Assembly: GCF_015840715.1 (NCBI RefSeq)
Contig: NZ_CP060397.1
Location: forward strand, 1,426,001 to 1,490,000
DNA: 64,000 nt
Source: Synechococcus sp. CBW1004
GTDB lineage: Bacteria; Cyanobacteriota; Cyanobacteriia; PCC-6307; Cyanobiaceae
Direction of reading: 5' to 3'
Numbering within the stretch: position 1 is the stretch's first letter; the number at the start of each line of letters is the position of its first letter. The translations under genes were made by a program, and so were the position numbers. Of the stretch, positions 41,256-52,220 are shown in pieces. The notes under the pieces are model-generated. The model was not told where the DNA came from, did not search any database, and worked only from the letters and a program-made list of their open reading frames with translations.

Positions 41256-43262
41256 TCAGTAGCGCTCCGGCCGGGGGCGGGTCCACGTGAGCGGATGGCC
41301 GGCGGCCCGCAGCTCGGCGGCGCGGCGCTCCAGGAGGGTGCGATCGACGCGCCAGAGGCGATAGAGCCCGGCGCGGGAGAGCTCGATGGGCTGCAGGCCC
41401 TGCCAGAAGGGCTGGGCGGCGGTGGTGCGATCGATCACCACAAGGGCGGTCGGGATCACTTCCGGAGGGGCCGGGTTCTGGCCGGGGCGATCCTCCTGGC
41501 GCAGGCGGTCGGCCAGGTTCACCAGGCCCTCGGGCTCGATGCCCTCGTAGATCACCACACGACCGCTGTAGTAGTGCAGCGACGGTTTGAGGATGCCCAC
41601 CATCGCCAGCGCCTCGCGCGGGGCGGCCAGCCGGGTGGCGGCGGCGGCCATCTGGCGCACCGGCAGGCCGCGCAGCCGGTCGCCCAGGGCCCAGCTCGGC
41701 AGCAGCGCCGCCGGCACGAACAGCACCAGGGGCAGCTGCAGTGCCAGCAGCCGCTGCGGCGCCGGCCGGGCCCTCAGGAGCCAGCCCAGCAAAACCGCCA
41801 GAGCCCACAGCCAGGCGGCACGCCCCAGAAAGCCCGAAGCCAGAAGCTCGGCGGGCAGGGTCGGCATCTCCGGATCGAAGATCAGCGGGACCCACACAGG
41901 CCCCAGGGCGAAGGCCAGCGCCAGCACGGCCGCCAGCACAAGACTCAGACGCCAGGCCAGGCGAAACGGCCGGTCGGCGTCCACGCCCATCACTTCGGAG
42001 CGCCAGGGCAGCTGGCTCACCAGAGCGATCAGCAGGGCTGCGGCCGGCGTGGCGGGCAGCCAGTAGCTGGGCAGCTTGGTGGCGGCGGCGGTGAAGAACA
42101 GCAGAACGGCCAGCAGCCAGCAGGCGGCGAACCGAGCCAGAGACAGCTCCGGGGGCACGGTCGAGACAGCCGAGGGCAGCGGCAGGCCGCGGCACCGTCG
42201 CAGCCGCAGCGGCCCGATGGCGCGGACGAGTCCCAGGAGCAGCAGCGGCGTCACCGGCAGGGCCGCCAGCAGCAGCACCGGCACGAAATACCACCAGGGC
42301 TCCAGGTGGTCATTCACCACGGCCGTGAACCGCTGCACGTTGTGATAGCCGATGAAGCTGTCCCAGAAGGCGCGGCCATCCCGCCACAGGGCCAGGCCAT
42401 ACCAGGGCATCGCCACCAGTGCGGTGAGCAGCAGCCCCGGCAGCGGTCGCAGGCGCCTCAGGAGCAACACCCCATCTCCCTGCAGCAGCAGGAACAGCGC
42501 CAGGGTCAGCGCCAGCAGCACCACCGCCACAGGCCCCTTGGTGAGCACCGCCAGGCCCAGCAGCAGCCAGGGCAGCGCCCAGGGCTGCGAGGCATCCGCC
42601 AGGCGACGCCAGACCGCCAGACAGGTCAGCGACACCATCGCGGTGAACAGGGCGTCGCTGACGGGGATCCGGCCCCAGAGCAGGATCAGCGGCGAGAGCG
42701 CAAACGCCAGTGCGGCGGTCATGGCCGTCAGGGCGGGCCGCCAGGAAACCGACGCAGGGGAGGCGGCAGACGAGGTGGCGAGGCCGGCAGGCCCTGCGGA
42801 GGCCAGGCCACCAGCACCGGAGCCCGGACCTCCAGGCCCAGGCGCCTCACCAGCCCCCGGCCTGCGACGCCACCGGTGGGCCTGGAGCACCTGCGGCGGC
42901 TGCGGCCAGCGCAGCAGCGTGTCGGCCAGGGCCAGCATCACGGCGATCGTGGCCAGCGCCGAGGGCAGCGATGAGGCCCAGGTGCCGAGGGGATCCCAGC
43001 GGGGCTGCCCGGGCAGGGCGTAGAACAGCCCCATCAGCCAGTACACCAGCGGCGGCTTGTCGTAGCGGGGCAGGCCGTTGACGTGGGGGATCAGCCAGTC
43101 GCCCCGCTCGACCATGGCGCGGGCGGAGGCGGCGAACAGCGGCGGCGTCTCATCCACCAGCCCCGTGGAGCCCAGACGCCAGAGGAACAGCAGGCCTCCC
43201 AGCCCGGCGGTGAGCAGCAGCACCAGCAGGCGCGTGCGGCGGGGCAGGGCGGCCAAACGCAT
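41256..43262 (-). CDS. Family-39 (ArnT-like) membrane glycosyltransferase
   Basis: A 668-residue polytopic protein: LWRLGSTGLVDETPPLFAAS, MVERGDWLIPHVNGLPRYDK (the first periplasmic loop with catalytic Asp-Glu) and KPPLVYWLMGLFYALPG, then about ten more spans and a soluble C-terminus. GT39/ArnT enzymes transfer sugars from polyprenyl-phosphate carriers at the outer face of the inner membrane. A low-complexity Pro/Gly insertion is near residues 130-165. The acceptor is unknown. Confidence 0.88.
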   Translation of the reverse strand: MRLAALPRRTRLLVLLLTAGLGGLLFLWRLGSTGLVDETPPLFAASARAMVERGDWLIPHVNGLPRYDKPPLVYWLMGLFYALPGQPRWDPLGTWASSLPSALATIAVMLALADTLLRWPQPPQVLQAHRWRRRPGAGEAPGPGGPGSGAGGLASAGPAGLATSSAASPASVSWRPALTAMTAALAFALSPLILLWGRIPVSDALFTAMVSLTCLAVWRRLADASQPWALPWLLLGLAVLTKGPVAVVLLALTLALFLLLQGDGVLLLRRLRPLPGLLLTALVAMPWYGLALWRDGRAFWDSFIGYHNVQRFTAVVNDHLEPWWYFVPVLLLAALPVTPLLLLGLVRAIGPLRLRRCRGLPLPSAVSTVPPELSLARFAACWLLAVLLFFTAAATKLPSYWLPATPAAALLIALVSQLPWRSEVMGVDADRPFRLAWRLSLVLAAVLALAFALGPVWVPLIFDPEMPTLPAELLASGFLGRAAWLWALAVLLGWLLRARPAPQRLLALQLPLVLFVPAALLPSWALGDRLRGLPVRQMAAAATRLAAPREALAMVGILKPSLHYYSGRVVIYEGIEPEGLVNLADRLRQEDRPGQNPAPPEVIPTALVVIDRTTAAQPFWQGLQPIELSRAGLYRLWRVDRTLLERRAAELRAAGHPLTWTRPRPERY

Positions 43263-43479
43263 CAGGCGGCTGGGGCGAACCTATCGCTCCCCGGCCGCGG
43301 AGCTGTGCTGCGCCCGTCGCGGCATCGACCCGGAAGGGGCGGGATTCCGCAGCGTTGCCGCCGCAGAGCGCAGACCGCTGCAGTGACGTCCATGCTCCGG
43401 CCCGGGCACCACAGCACCCATGGCGTCCGAGTCCGGCAGGTCCTGGAGAGCAACGCGACAGAGCGCCCCCCAGCGTGGT

Positions 43480-43708
43480 CCGCCTGAGCGGGCGCCGCAG
43501 CTCATCGCCTCCAGCAGGCTCCAGCTCAGCACGAAGGGATATGACATCAACGTTGGCAGGCGCTCCAGCAGCGCCCCCACCGCCTCGGCCCGCAGGGCCT
43601 TGGTCGCCACGCCGCTGCAGGGCCGGAGCCAGGTGCCGCTACTGGCCTGGAAAGTTCTGATGCACCAACAGGACCGTGCGCACCCTGGCCTCCGCCATCG
43701 CCACTGAC
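43480..43708 (-). pseudogene. Decayed family-4 glycosyltransferase
   Basis: The reverse strand encodes VRTVLLVHQNFPGQ, then an in-frame TAG, then RHLAPALQRRGDQ in the same frame. Intact relatives read HQNFPGQFRHLAPAL, so one codon became a stop. About 70 bp later another frame encodes SYPFVLSWSLLEAMSCG, the EX7E region of the same family. The whole middle (over 200 residues) is missing. The flanks 43263-43479 and 43709-43759 hold no supported gene. Confidence 0.72.
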
Positions 43709-43759
43709 TGCAATCCGGCCCAGCCTGTCGCGTCCGGGCCCTGCAGCCCAGGTCGGCGC

Positions 43760-44734
43760 TCAGAATTGGGCTGCCGTCGGCAGCAGCGGGCGTCCCTCCC
43801 ACAGCTCGCGCCGGCGATTGAGCAGCACCACGGACACCAGGGCCAGGGCCACCCCCAGCCACTGCAGCGGGCGCAGATGTTCGTCGAGCAGCACCAGTCC
43901 GCACAACAGCGCGAACACCGGGGTGAGGAAGGTGAGCGCCAGGAAGCCGGTGAGGTCGCCGCTGCTGGCAAACCAGAAGAACAGGCCGTAGGCCAGCGCC
44001 GAGCCGAACAGCGAGGCGTAGGCCATCAGGGCCCAGTCGACGCCGTCCCAGGCGGGCAGGAAGGCCAGCCAGCCGGCCCCCTCCTGCAGCACCGGCGTCA
44101 GGACGGTGGCCAGCAGCAGCGGCAGACCGCCGATCAGCATGTGAAGAGCCGTCACCTGCAGCGGATCGCTGCGGCGGGTGGCGTAGCGGCAGAGCACCGT
44201 GCCCACGGCCATCGCCGCCGCCGCCGCCAGCATCCACAGCTCGCCATGGCTCCAGGCCCGGCCGTCGAGGACAGCGGGTCCCATCAGCCACCAGTGCTTC
44301 AGCAGCGGCGCCGGCAAACCCAGGAACAGGATGCCGAGCAGGCCCAGCAGCAGACCGAGCCAGCCCACCGGGTTGATCGCCTCGCCGAACAGCCAGCGGG
44401 CGAGAAGGGCCACCAGCAGCGGTTGCGAATCGATCAGAACCGAACCCAGGCCGGCGCCGGTCTGGCCGAGGCCGCGGGCCAGCAATCCCTGGAACAGGGT
44501 GGCGTCCACCAGCGAGAACAGCAGCAACCAGGGCCAGTCGCCCGGATCGATGCGGCCGGGGCGGCCCAGCAGGCGGGCGGCCAGCCACAGCACCAGCCCG
44601 GCCGGCAGCAGCCGCAGCGTGGCGACCAGCAGGGGCGAGCCGCCATCGAGCAGGGGGCGCATCGCCGCCATCGCCGTGCCCCACAGGGCGAAGGGCAGCA
44701 GCATCAGCAGCCAGCGCAACGGCGACGGGGGCAT
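43760..44734 (-). CDS. EamA-type (DMT superfamily) transporter
   Basis: A 324-residue protein with ten spans in two EamA repeats: LLMLLPFALWGTAMAAMRPL opens the first and MLAAAAAMAVGTVLCRYATR the second, ending LQWLGVALALVSVVLLNRR. DMT exporters move amino acids or other metabolites; substrate unknown. The frame runs on to 45208 but that region is antisense to sppA, so ATG 44734 is chosen. Confidence 0.88.
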   Translation of the reverse strand: MPPSPLRWLLMLLPFALWGTAMAAMRPLLDGGSPLLVATLRLLPAGLVLWLAARLLGRPGRIDPGDWPWLLLFSLVDATLFQGLLARGLGQTGAGLGSVLIDSQPLLVALLARWLFGEAINPVGWLGLLLGLLGILFLGLPAPLLKHWWLMGPAVLDGRAWSHGELWMLAAAAAMAVGTVLCRYATRRSDPLQVTALHMLIGGLPLLLATVLTPVLQEGAGWLAFLPAWDGVDWALMAYASLFGSALAYGLFFWFASSGDLTGFLALTFLTPVFALLCGLVLLDEHLRPLQWLGVALALVSVVLLNRRRELWEGRPLLPTAAQF

Positions 44735-44810
44735 GGCGGCCTGCGGAGTGGCCTCCAGGATGCCTGTTTTTAAGATCCAGCCGGAACCCCTCACCCAAGC
44801 GAGCAAACCG

Positions 44811-45623
44811 ATGCCCTGGCCCTGGCGCCGCAGGTCCCGCCGCGCGATCGCACGGATCGCCATTGAGGGGCCGATCGCCGGCCCCACCCGCACACGGGTG
44901 GTGAAGGCCCTGGAGCAGGTGAAGCAACGGCAGTGCCCGGCGCTGCTGCTGCGCATCGACAGCCCCGGCGGCACGGTGGGCGACAGCCAGGAGATCCACG
45001 CCGCGATCCTGCGGCTGCGCGACTCCGGCTGCCGCGTGGTCGCCAGCTTCGGCAACATCTCCGCCTCCGGCGGCGTGTACATCGGCGTGGCGGCCGAGAA
45101 GATCGTCGCCAATCCCGGCACGATCACCGGCTCGATCGGCGTGATCCTGCGCGGCAATGACGCCTCCCGGCTGCTGGAGCGGATCGGCATCCGCTTCGAG
45201 ACGGTCAAGAGCGGCCTCTACAAGGACATCCTGTCGCCGGACCGGGCCCTGACCGAGGCGGAGCGCCAGCTGCTGCAGGAGCTGATCGACGCCAGCTACG
45301 GCCAGTTCGTCGGCGCCGTGGCCCGGGGCCGCGGCCTGGAGGAGCAGGTGGTGCGCGACTTCGCCGACGGACGGGTCTTCACCGGGGCGCAGGCCCACGC
45401 CCTCGGGCTGGTGGATGCCCTCGGCGACGAGGAGCAGGCGCGGCGCCTGGCCGCCGAGCTGGCCGGCCTCGATCCTGAGCACAGCAAGACGCTCAGCTTC
45501 GGCAAGCCCCCCAGGCGTCTGGGTCGACTGCTGCCGGGAAGCCGGCTGCTGGGCATGCTGCATGACTTCCTGCAGCTGGAGCTGGCCACCAGCGGCCAAC
45601 CGCTCTGGCTCCACCGCCCCTGA
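44811..45623 (+). CDS. sppA: Signal peptide peptidase SppA (short form)
   Basis: A 270-residue serine protease of family S49: ARIAIEGPIAGPTRTRVVKA, LLLRIDSPGGTVGDSQEI, VASFGNISASGGVYIGVAAE (nucleophile Ser) and GSIGVILRGNDASRLLERIG. It cuts leftover signal peptides in the membrane. No clear membrane anchor at the N-terminus, only a short basic start. Length matches the half-size bacterial form. Divergent from the EamA gene, 76 bp apart, and 29 bp before aroH. Confidence 0.92.
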   Translation: MPWPWRRRSRRAIARIAIEGPIAGPTRTRVVKALEQVKQRQCPALLLRIDSPGGTVGDSQEIHAAILRLRDSGCRVVASFGNISASGGVYIGVAAEKIVANPGTITGSIGVILRGNDASRLLERIGIRFETVKSGLYKDILSPDRALTEAERQLLQELIDASYGQFVGAVARGRGLEEQVVRDFADGRVFTGAQAHALGLVDALGDEEQARRLAAELAGLDPEHSKTLSFGKPPRRLGRLLPGSRLLGMLHDFLQLELATSGQPLWLHRP

Positions 45624-45652
45624 TCCGCCCCCACTGCAGCGAGCGCCAGCCG

Positions 45653-46060
45653 ATGAACCCTGATCTGGAACTGCGAGCCCTGCGGGGCGCCACCACCGCC
45701 AGCGCCAACACCGCCGAGGCGATCGGGGAGGCGGTGAGCGAGCTGATCTCGGCCCTGGTGGCCCACAACGGCCTGCAGGGGCTGGAGTCCAGACGCCTGC
45801 TGTCCATCACCTTCTCGGTGACGGCCGATCTCAATGCCTGCTTCCCGGCGGCGATCGCTCGGCGCATGCTCAATGGTGATGGCATCGCCCTGCTCGATTG
45901 CCAGCAGATGGCGGTTCAGGGGGATCTGCCGCGCTGCATCCGGCTGCTGGCCCACGCCTGGCTGGAGCCGGAGCGACCGCCGGTGCATCCCTACCTGCGC
46001 GAGGCCAGCCGGCTGCGGCCGGACCGGGCTGTGCCCCCCTGCGGCAACGCGAGCCGGTGA
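45653..46060 (+). CDS. aroH: Chorismate mutase, AroH type
   Basis: A 135-residue AroH-fold enzyme: LELRALRGATTASANTAEAI (active-site Arg), RRLLSITFSVTADLNACFPA, ALLDCQQMAVQGDLPRCIRL and HAWLEPERPPVHPYL. It converts chorismate to prephenate for Phe and Tyr. It follows sppA by 29 bp in the same direction. Confidence 0.94.
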   Translation: MNPDLELRALRGATTASANTAEAIGEAVSELISALVAHNGLQGLESRRLLSITFSVTADLNACFPAAIARRMLNGDGIALLDCQQMAVQGDLPRCIRLLAHAWLEPERPPVHPYLREASRLRPDRAVPPCGNASR

Positions 46061-46125
46061 GCGGTCCGGCCACCGGGGCCACAGGCCGCCCGGACGGCTG
46101 CTGAGAATCCAGGAACTGCATTCCA

Positions 46126-46731
46126 ATGCCCATGTCCGCCCTCTCGCGCCTGCGGGCCGTCGCCGCCGGGGCCACCCTGGCGGCCTCCACCGCCGGGCTG
46201 ATGTCCCTGATGGGCGTCGCGCCCGGCCCGCTCCAGCCAGCTCCGGCCCGTGCCCAGGGCACGCCAGGCCTGTTCGAGTTCCGCTGGGACAACAACAGGG
46301 ATTTCCGCAAGCTCTACTTCTTCATGACCGAAACGGGTCGGTCGAAGCGGGCCGAGTACTACCTGATCCTCAGGCCCAAGGACCGCAAGACGGCGGCGCT
46401 GAAGCTGAGCGTCCGGCTGCCCGACTACTGGCAGGCCGATCTCGATCCCAAGCTGATGAAGCTCTGCGTGATGCGGGAGGGCGGCATGCTGGCCCGCACC
46501 CGCTGCCTGGAGACGATCCCGGCCACGATCGAGGTTTCTCCCAACGGCAGGGCGATCGAGGTCTTCCCCGACACGCCGGTGCCTGACAACAAGACGATCG
46601 GTTTATACATGGTGCTGATCAACCCGTTCAATGCCGGGATGTATCAGTTCAATGCCTTCATTCAGCCCCCCGGCGATATCCCGGTGTCCAGCTATGTGGG
46701 CAGCTGGCTGATTCAGATCGATCCGGGCTGA
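46126..46731 (+). CDS. DUF2808 secreted protein
   Basis: A 201-residue protein with a signal peptide (LRAVAAGATLAASTAGLMSL) and a mature beta-rich domain: LFEFRWDNNRDFRKLYFFMT, RAEYYLILRPKDRKTA and IGLYMVLINPFNAGMYQFNA. It belongs to the DUF2808 family, widespread in cyanobacteria with unknown role. Same direction as aroH and the rpmH cluster. Confidence 0.86.
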   Translation: MPMSALSRLRAVAAGATLAASTAGLMSLMGVAPGPLQPAPARAQGTPGLFEFRWDNNRDFRKLYFFMTETGRSKRAEYYLILRPKDRKTAALKLSVRLPDYWQADLDPKLMKLCVMREGGMLARTRCLETIPATIEVSPNGRAIEVFPDTPVPDNKTIGLYMVLINPFNAGMYQFNAFIQPPGDIPVSSYVGSWLIQIDPG

Positions 46732-46822
46732 GGCCGGTGCACCCGCCGGCGCCATGAGCCCGGCGGGCCCCACTCCGGCTGATAGGGTGGCTGGCTGACG
46801 CATCAGCAGGAACCGGCAGGCC

Positions 46823-46960
46823 ATGACCAAACGCACCCTGGAAGGAACGAGCCGCAAACGCAAGCGCGTGTCGGGTTTCCGCGTGCGCATGCGCACCCAC
46901 ACCGGCCGCCGTGTGATCCGCGCCCGCCGTCGTCGCGGCCGCGCCCGCCTGGCTGTCTGA
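46823..46960 (+). CDS. rpmH: 50S ribosomal protein L34
   Basis: A 45-residue, highly basic protein: [20 protein letters not shown] and [21 protein letters not shown]34 sits deep in the 50S subunit. It starts the classic rpmH-rnpA-yidC cluster. Too short for most ORF callers at high cut-offs. Confidence 0.98.
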   Translation: MTKRTLEGTSRKRKRVSGFRVRMRTHTGRRVIRARRRRGRARLAV

Positions 46961-46973
46961 TCACTGCGCATCC

Positions 46974-47354
46974 GTGGCCCTGCCGCCCGAACATCGGCTG
47001 CGGGGCCATCGAGTCTTCGAGCGGCTCTATCGCAAGGGCCGCCGTTTCCAGGGAGAATGGCTGGTGCTGCGGCAGCTGAACGCCGAGCCCTCCTTGCTCC
47101 CGCCGAAGATTCGCCCCCATCCCTCCAGCTCCTGGCGCTGCGGCATTGTTGTGAGCAGCAAGGTGCACAAGCGGGCAGTGCGTCGCAATCGGTTGCGTCG
47201 CCTGCTGCAGGAGGAACTGAGGCGTGATCCCCCTCAGCCACGTCGGCCCCTCTGGCTGCTGCTGAGCCTGCGGCCGGGCAGCGCCGACGTCGACGAGGAA
47301 CGGCTGCTGGGAGAATGCCGACAGCTGTTGCATCAGGCAGGTCTGCGCCCATGA
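46974..47354 (+). CDS. rnpA: Ribonuclease P protein component
   Basis: A 126-residue basic protein from GTG 46974: RLRGHRVFERLYRKGRRFQG, CGIVVSSKVHKRAVRRNRLR (the RNR motif) and a C-terminal helix. It assists the RNase P RNA in tRNA 5' maturation. It starts 13 bp after rpmH and overlaps the next gene by four bases (ATGA). Confidence 0.96.
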   Translation: MALPPEHRLRGHRVFERLYRKGRRFQGEWLVLRQLNAEPSLLPPKIRPHPSSSWRCGIVVSSKVHKRAVRRNRLRRLLQEELRRDPPQPRRPLWLLLSLRPGSADVDEERLLGECRQLLHQAGLRP

Positions 47355-47842
47355 GTGATCCCGGCACCCCCGCATCCGACGGCACCACCCCCAAGCCCCC
47401 AGCGGCGCCCGGTGCAGCACCTGCGGCATCGGGAGTCGCCATCGACGAAACCGTCTGGTACGAAGGCGGTCCGGCTCGGGGCGACCTGATCGTCGGGGTG
47501 GTGCTGATGTTCACCATCGTCGGCATCCCCCTGGCCGTGGGAGCGATCGTGCGGGCCCTGTGGCTGCGCTATCGGATCACCAGCCGCCGCATCGAGGTCA
47601 ACGGCGGCTGGCTCGGCCGCGACCGCAGCCAGGTGGTCTACAGCCAGATCCGCGAGGTGCGCTCGGTGCCCAGGGGCCTGGGCAGCTGGGGAGACATGGT
47701 CCTGGTGCTCAATGACGGCAGCAAGCTGGAGATGCGCTCGGTGCCGCGGTTCCGCGAACTGGAGACCTACATCGAGGAGCGCCGCCAGGCCCGTGGCGGC
47801 CGCAATGTCCCCAGGAGCGGCTTCGCCCAGCCCGCCGCCTGA
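47351..47842 (+). CDS. PH-domain (DUF304/YdbS-like) membrane protein
   Basis: A 163-residue protein: about 35 Pro/Ala-rich residues, then ETVWYEGGPARGDLIVGVVL, one or two spans (LIVGVVLMFTIVGIPLAVGA), and YRITSRRIEVNGGWLGRDRS followed by a bPH strand-rich domain (VVYSQIREVRSVPRGLGSWG). In cyanobacteria this gene lies between rnpA and yidC. Function unknown; the overlap with rnpA implies coupled translation. Confidence 0.86.
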   Translation: MSDPGTPASDGTTPKPPAAPGAAPAASGVAIDETVWYEGGPARGDLIVGVVLMFTIVGIPLAVGAIVRALWLRYRITSRRIEVNGGWLGRDRSQVVYSQIREVRSVPRGLGSWGDMVLVLNDGSKLEMRSVPRFRELETYIEERRQARGGRNVPRSGFAQPAA

Positions 47843-47984
47843 TCGCCCTGCGTCACGGCGGCCCCGTCGCCGGCCGTTCCAGGCAGGCGGCCCCATCGGC
47901 ATCCAGTGATGCCCCACCCGCAGCCCCCGCCCATCGGGCACACTGGCTGCCGATCCCGTCCCTTCCTCCCCGAGCGCCCCTGCC

Positions 47985-49133
47985 GTGATCGGCTACATCT
48001 CCGACAACCTGCTGCTGCCGATCCTCGACTTCTTCTACGGATTGGTGCCCAGCTACGGGCTGGCGATCATCGCCCTGACAGTGGTGATCCGTCTGGCCCT
48101 CTTTCCGCTGAGCGCCGGGTCGATCCGCAGCGCCCGTCGCATGCGCATCGCCCAGCCGGTGATGCAGCAGCGCCAGGCCGAGATCAAGAGCAAGTACGCC
48201 AACAATCCGACCAAGCAACAGGAGGAGCTGGGCAAGCTGATGAAGGAGTTCGGCAGCCCGCTCTCGGGCTGTCTGCCCCTGCTGGTGCAGATGCCGATCC
48301 TGTTCGCGCTGTTCGCGACGCTGCGCGGGTCACCGTTCGCCGATGTGCCCTACACCTTCAACGTCAAGGTGCTGCCAGCGGAGCAGATCGCCGCGGTGGA
48401 GCCCAAGCCGTTCAACAGCCCCAGCCATTCGATCTTCGTCACCGCCACCAACCACGTTCCCGTGATCGGCACCCTCGAAAAGGGCACCAAGCTGGGGGTC
48501 GGCGACAGCGAGCCGGTGCAGCTCCACACCCGCACCGGCGACAGCTTCGCCTCGGTGCTCAAAGAGGTGGAGAACGGCGACAGCTTTGCCCCAAGCTGGA
48601 GCGTCACCAAGGGTGAAGGCATCGTCAGCGTCGACGCTGACGGCACCATCCATGCCCTGGCCCCCGGCGACGCCACGGTGGAGGGCAAGATCCCCGGCCT
48701 GGCAGCCCGCAGTGGATTCCTGTTCATCAAGGCCCTCGGTCAGGTCGGTTTCATGACCGACGGCGCCGTCAACTGGGACATCGCGATCCTGGTGGCGGCC
48801 TTCGGCGCCAGCCTGTTCATCTCCCAGATCCTCTCGGGGATGGGGATGCCGGCCAACCCGCAGCAGAGCACGGCCAACAAGATCACGCCGGTGATGATCA
48901 CGGCCATGTTCCTGTTCTTCCCGCTGCCCGCCGGCGTGCTCCTGTACATGGTGGTGGCGAACATCTTCCAGGCGGCCCAGACCTTCCTGCTCAGCCGCGA
49001 GGCCCTTCCGGACAACCTTCAGGCGATCCTCGACAAGCAGCTGGCCCAGGCGGCCACCACCGTCACCGCCACGGCCGGTGCAGGCGCCGGTCCGGCCGGC
49101 CGCATGCCGTTCGAACCGAAGGGCAAGAAGTGA
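47985..49133 (+). CDS. yidC: Membrane protein insertase YidC/Oxa1
   Basis: A 382-residue insertase from GTG 47985: [40 protein letters not shown] (positively charged groove Arg), [39 protein letters not shown] and the C-terminal spans. Between them is a loop (residues about 125-250) with [20 protein letters not shown], a bacterial Ig-like pattern typical of cyanobacterial YidC. It inserts proteins into plasma and thylakoid membranes. Confidence 0.96.
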   Translation: MIGYISDNLLLPILDFFYGLVPSYGLAIIALTVVIRLALFPLSAGSIRSARRMRIAQPVMQQRQAEIKSKYANNPTKQQEELGKLMKEFGSPLSGCLPLLVQMPILFALFATLRGSPFADVPYTFNVKVLPAEQIAAVEPKPFNSPSHSIFVTATNHVPVIGTLEKGTKLGVGDSEPVQLHTRTGDSFASVLKEVENGDSFAPSWSVTKGEGIVSVDADGTIHALAPGDATVEGKIPGLAARSGFLFIKALGQVGFMTDGAVNWDIAILVAAFGASLFISQILSGMGMPANPQQSTANKITPVMITAMFLFFPLPAGVLLYMVVANIFQAAQTFLLSREALPDNLQAILDKQLAQAATTVTATAGAGAGPAGRMPFEPKGKK

Positions 49134-49161
49134 GGCCCCTCCGCCCCGCCCCGTCGCGACG

Positions 49162-49710
49162 ATGAGCGAGCTGCTGAGCCCCCTTCCACTGGCCGAACTG
49201 CGGCTGCTCGATCAGGGACGCCAGTGGCGCTTCGAGCAGCCCATCGCAGGGCTGGAGAGCCTCACCCCGGTGCAGGGATCCATCCAGGCCGTCCATCACG
49301 GCACAGCCCTGGAGGTCACCGCCGCGGCCGAGACGATCGTCACCCTCTGCTGCGACCGCTGCCTCCAGCACTTCAACCACCCGCTGCGCGCCGACGTGCA
49401 TGAGCTGGTGGAGTTGCGCGGCCAGGGCGAGGCCGGCTCCCCATCGTTCGACGATGTGAGCCTGGAGCTGGCTCGCGAGGGCATGCCCGAAGGGGCCGAC
49501 CTCGACGACCGGCTCGATCCGGCCGGCAGCTTCGATCCCGAGCGCTGGTTGTTCGAGCAGCTGAGCCTGCGCCTGCCGCTGGTCAACCGCTGCGGCGACG
49601 AATGCCCCGGGCCGGCCACCTGGAGCAGCGAACCCACGGGCGTCGACCCGCGCTGGGCGGCACTGGCGCGGCTTGGCGTCGGTGCGGAAGCCAACGACCT
49701 CGAGGCCTGA
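49162..49710 (+). CDS. DUF177 (YceD-like) protein
   Basis: A 182-residue protein: PVQGSIQAVHHGTALEVTAA, TLCCDRCLQHFNHPLRADVH (CxxC) and LPLVNRCGDECPGPATW with a second cysteine set, so a zinc site is possible. DUF177 proteins of bacteria and plants are linked to 23S rRNA and L32 processing, and often lie next to rpmF; here it lies between yidC and ycf46 as in other cyanobacteria. Confidence 0.88.
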   Translation: MSELLSPLPLAELRLLDQGRQWRFEQPIAGLESLTPVQGSIQAVHHGTALEVTAAAETIVTLCCDRCLQHFNHPLRADVHELVELRGQGEAGSPSFDDVSLELAREGMPEGADLDDRLDPAGSFDPERWLFEQLSLRLPLVNRCGDECPGPATWSSEPTGVDPRWAALARLGVGAEANDLEA

Positions 49711-49720
49711 GAGCGGGCCG

Positions 49721-51223
<1,503 letters not shown>

Positions 51224-51486
51224 CACGGCAACTGGGTGCTCCCTGAGCTGATGCGCCGGCCCCCCTTGCACGCCCCCGCCGGCAGCCCCATTCCGGTCGG
51301 CAGGCTGCGCCTGGCCGATTGGGTCAACGGATCTCTGACCGCGGATCTGGATGCGCCCGCGGTTGCAGTGCCTCGGCGCCGTGGCCTGAGGGCCTCCGCA
51401 AGGCCACCTGCGGCGCTCATCACGCGGGATGAGCCCTTCGCCGCTCGCGCTGGCACGCTGCCCCCCCGTGCGGGGAGACGCCTCCT

Positions 51487-52011
51487 TCAGCTTCCGCCCT
51501 CCCGATCGCAACTGGCGCTCAGGCGCAGCTGCAAGCCATCCGCCTCCCGGGCGAAACGGGCGCCGTTGACCGTATAGAACGTGAATCCCCTCTGGTTGGT
51601 GTAGAGAATCGTCCGGCTGCGCTGCAAGCGCTCCTCGGCCTGACGACGGCACTCCAGATAGGCCGTGTAGTCGAAATCCACCGACTCTGGCTGCGCTGAT
51701 GGCACGGCCTGCGCGACGGGGTCTGCCTTCACAACAGGGTCTACCTTCGCAACAGGGTGTGCCAGCGCTGACGGCTGGTCTGCCGTGCTGGCCTGAACCT
51801 GGGCATTGGCCCGCTCCGCCAGCCTCTCCTGCTGCGGGCAGATGTCCATGCGGGTGGCCTGCACCAGGGCGATCTCCGCCTGCATCGCCTCAGCGGCCAG
51901 CTGATTGCGGCGCTCCCGCAGATGGCGACACTCCACCAGTCCCAGGGGCTGGGCCACGGCCTGCAGGGGCAGCAGCGCCGCAAGCAGGAGAAGGGAGTGG
52001 TGGGCAAGCAT
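51487..52011 (-). CDS. Secreted hypothetical protein with degenerate PV-rich repeats
   Basis: A 174-residue protein with a signal peptide (HSLLLLAALLPLQAVA) and a mature part with four cysteines (VECRHL, DICPQQ, LECRRQ, ASCDRE). Between them is a repeated segment HPVAKVDPVVKADPVAQAVP. The C-terminus FYTVNGARFAREADGLQLRL looks globular. No family recognised. The 263 bp between ycf46 and its 3' end hold no supported gene. Confidence 0.55.
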   Translation of the reverse strand: MLAHHSLLLLAALLPLQAVAQPLGLVECRHLRERRNQLAAEAMQAEIALVQATRMDICPQQERLAERANAQVQASTADQPSALAHPVAKVDPVVKADPVAQAVPSAQPESVDFDYTAYLECRRQAEERLQRSRTILYTNQRGFTFYTVNGARFAREADGLQLRLSASCDREGGS

Positions 52012-52186
52012 CCGTCCATGCTGCCTGCCTTTCTGCCGCCTGCAGCAGCCTGGGGCGCCTGTTCGACCTCGATGCCCTCATGCCCGGTCGCCCTCGCCGG
52101 CGCCGGTCCAGCAAGGCGACAGCGCTGCGGGCCCCTGGCGGTGGGCAGCGGCTACCGCCCCTCGTCCTCGCCGTTCCCCCTGCTGC

Positions 52187-52220
52187 GCTGAGCCTGCCCG
52201 CTCATTCCGGCAGGCTCAGC
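52187..52220 (-). terminator. Perfect 12-bp hairpin at the end of glgX
   Basis: GCTGAGCCTGCC (52187-52198) pairs with GGCAGGCTCAGC (52209-52220) around a 10-nt loop. On the reverse strand it spans the last codons and stop of glgX. No T run, so termination is likely but not certain. Confidence 0.5.

Noticed and set aside
41295-42974. 559-codon forward open frame opposite the ArnT-like gene
   Set aside because: Gln/Gly/Arg-rich shadow frame of a membrane-protein gene.
43281-45614. 777-codon reverse-strand open frame
   Set aside because: It runs antisense to sppA and out of frame with the EamA transporter; composition is that of a GC-rich shadow frame.
47985-49133. Ig-like insertion in YidC as a novel fusion
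   Set aside because: The same type of loop is usual in cyanobacterial YidC proteins, so it is not new.
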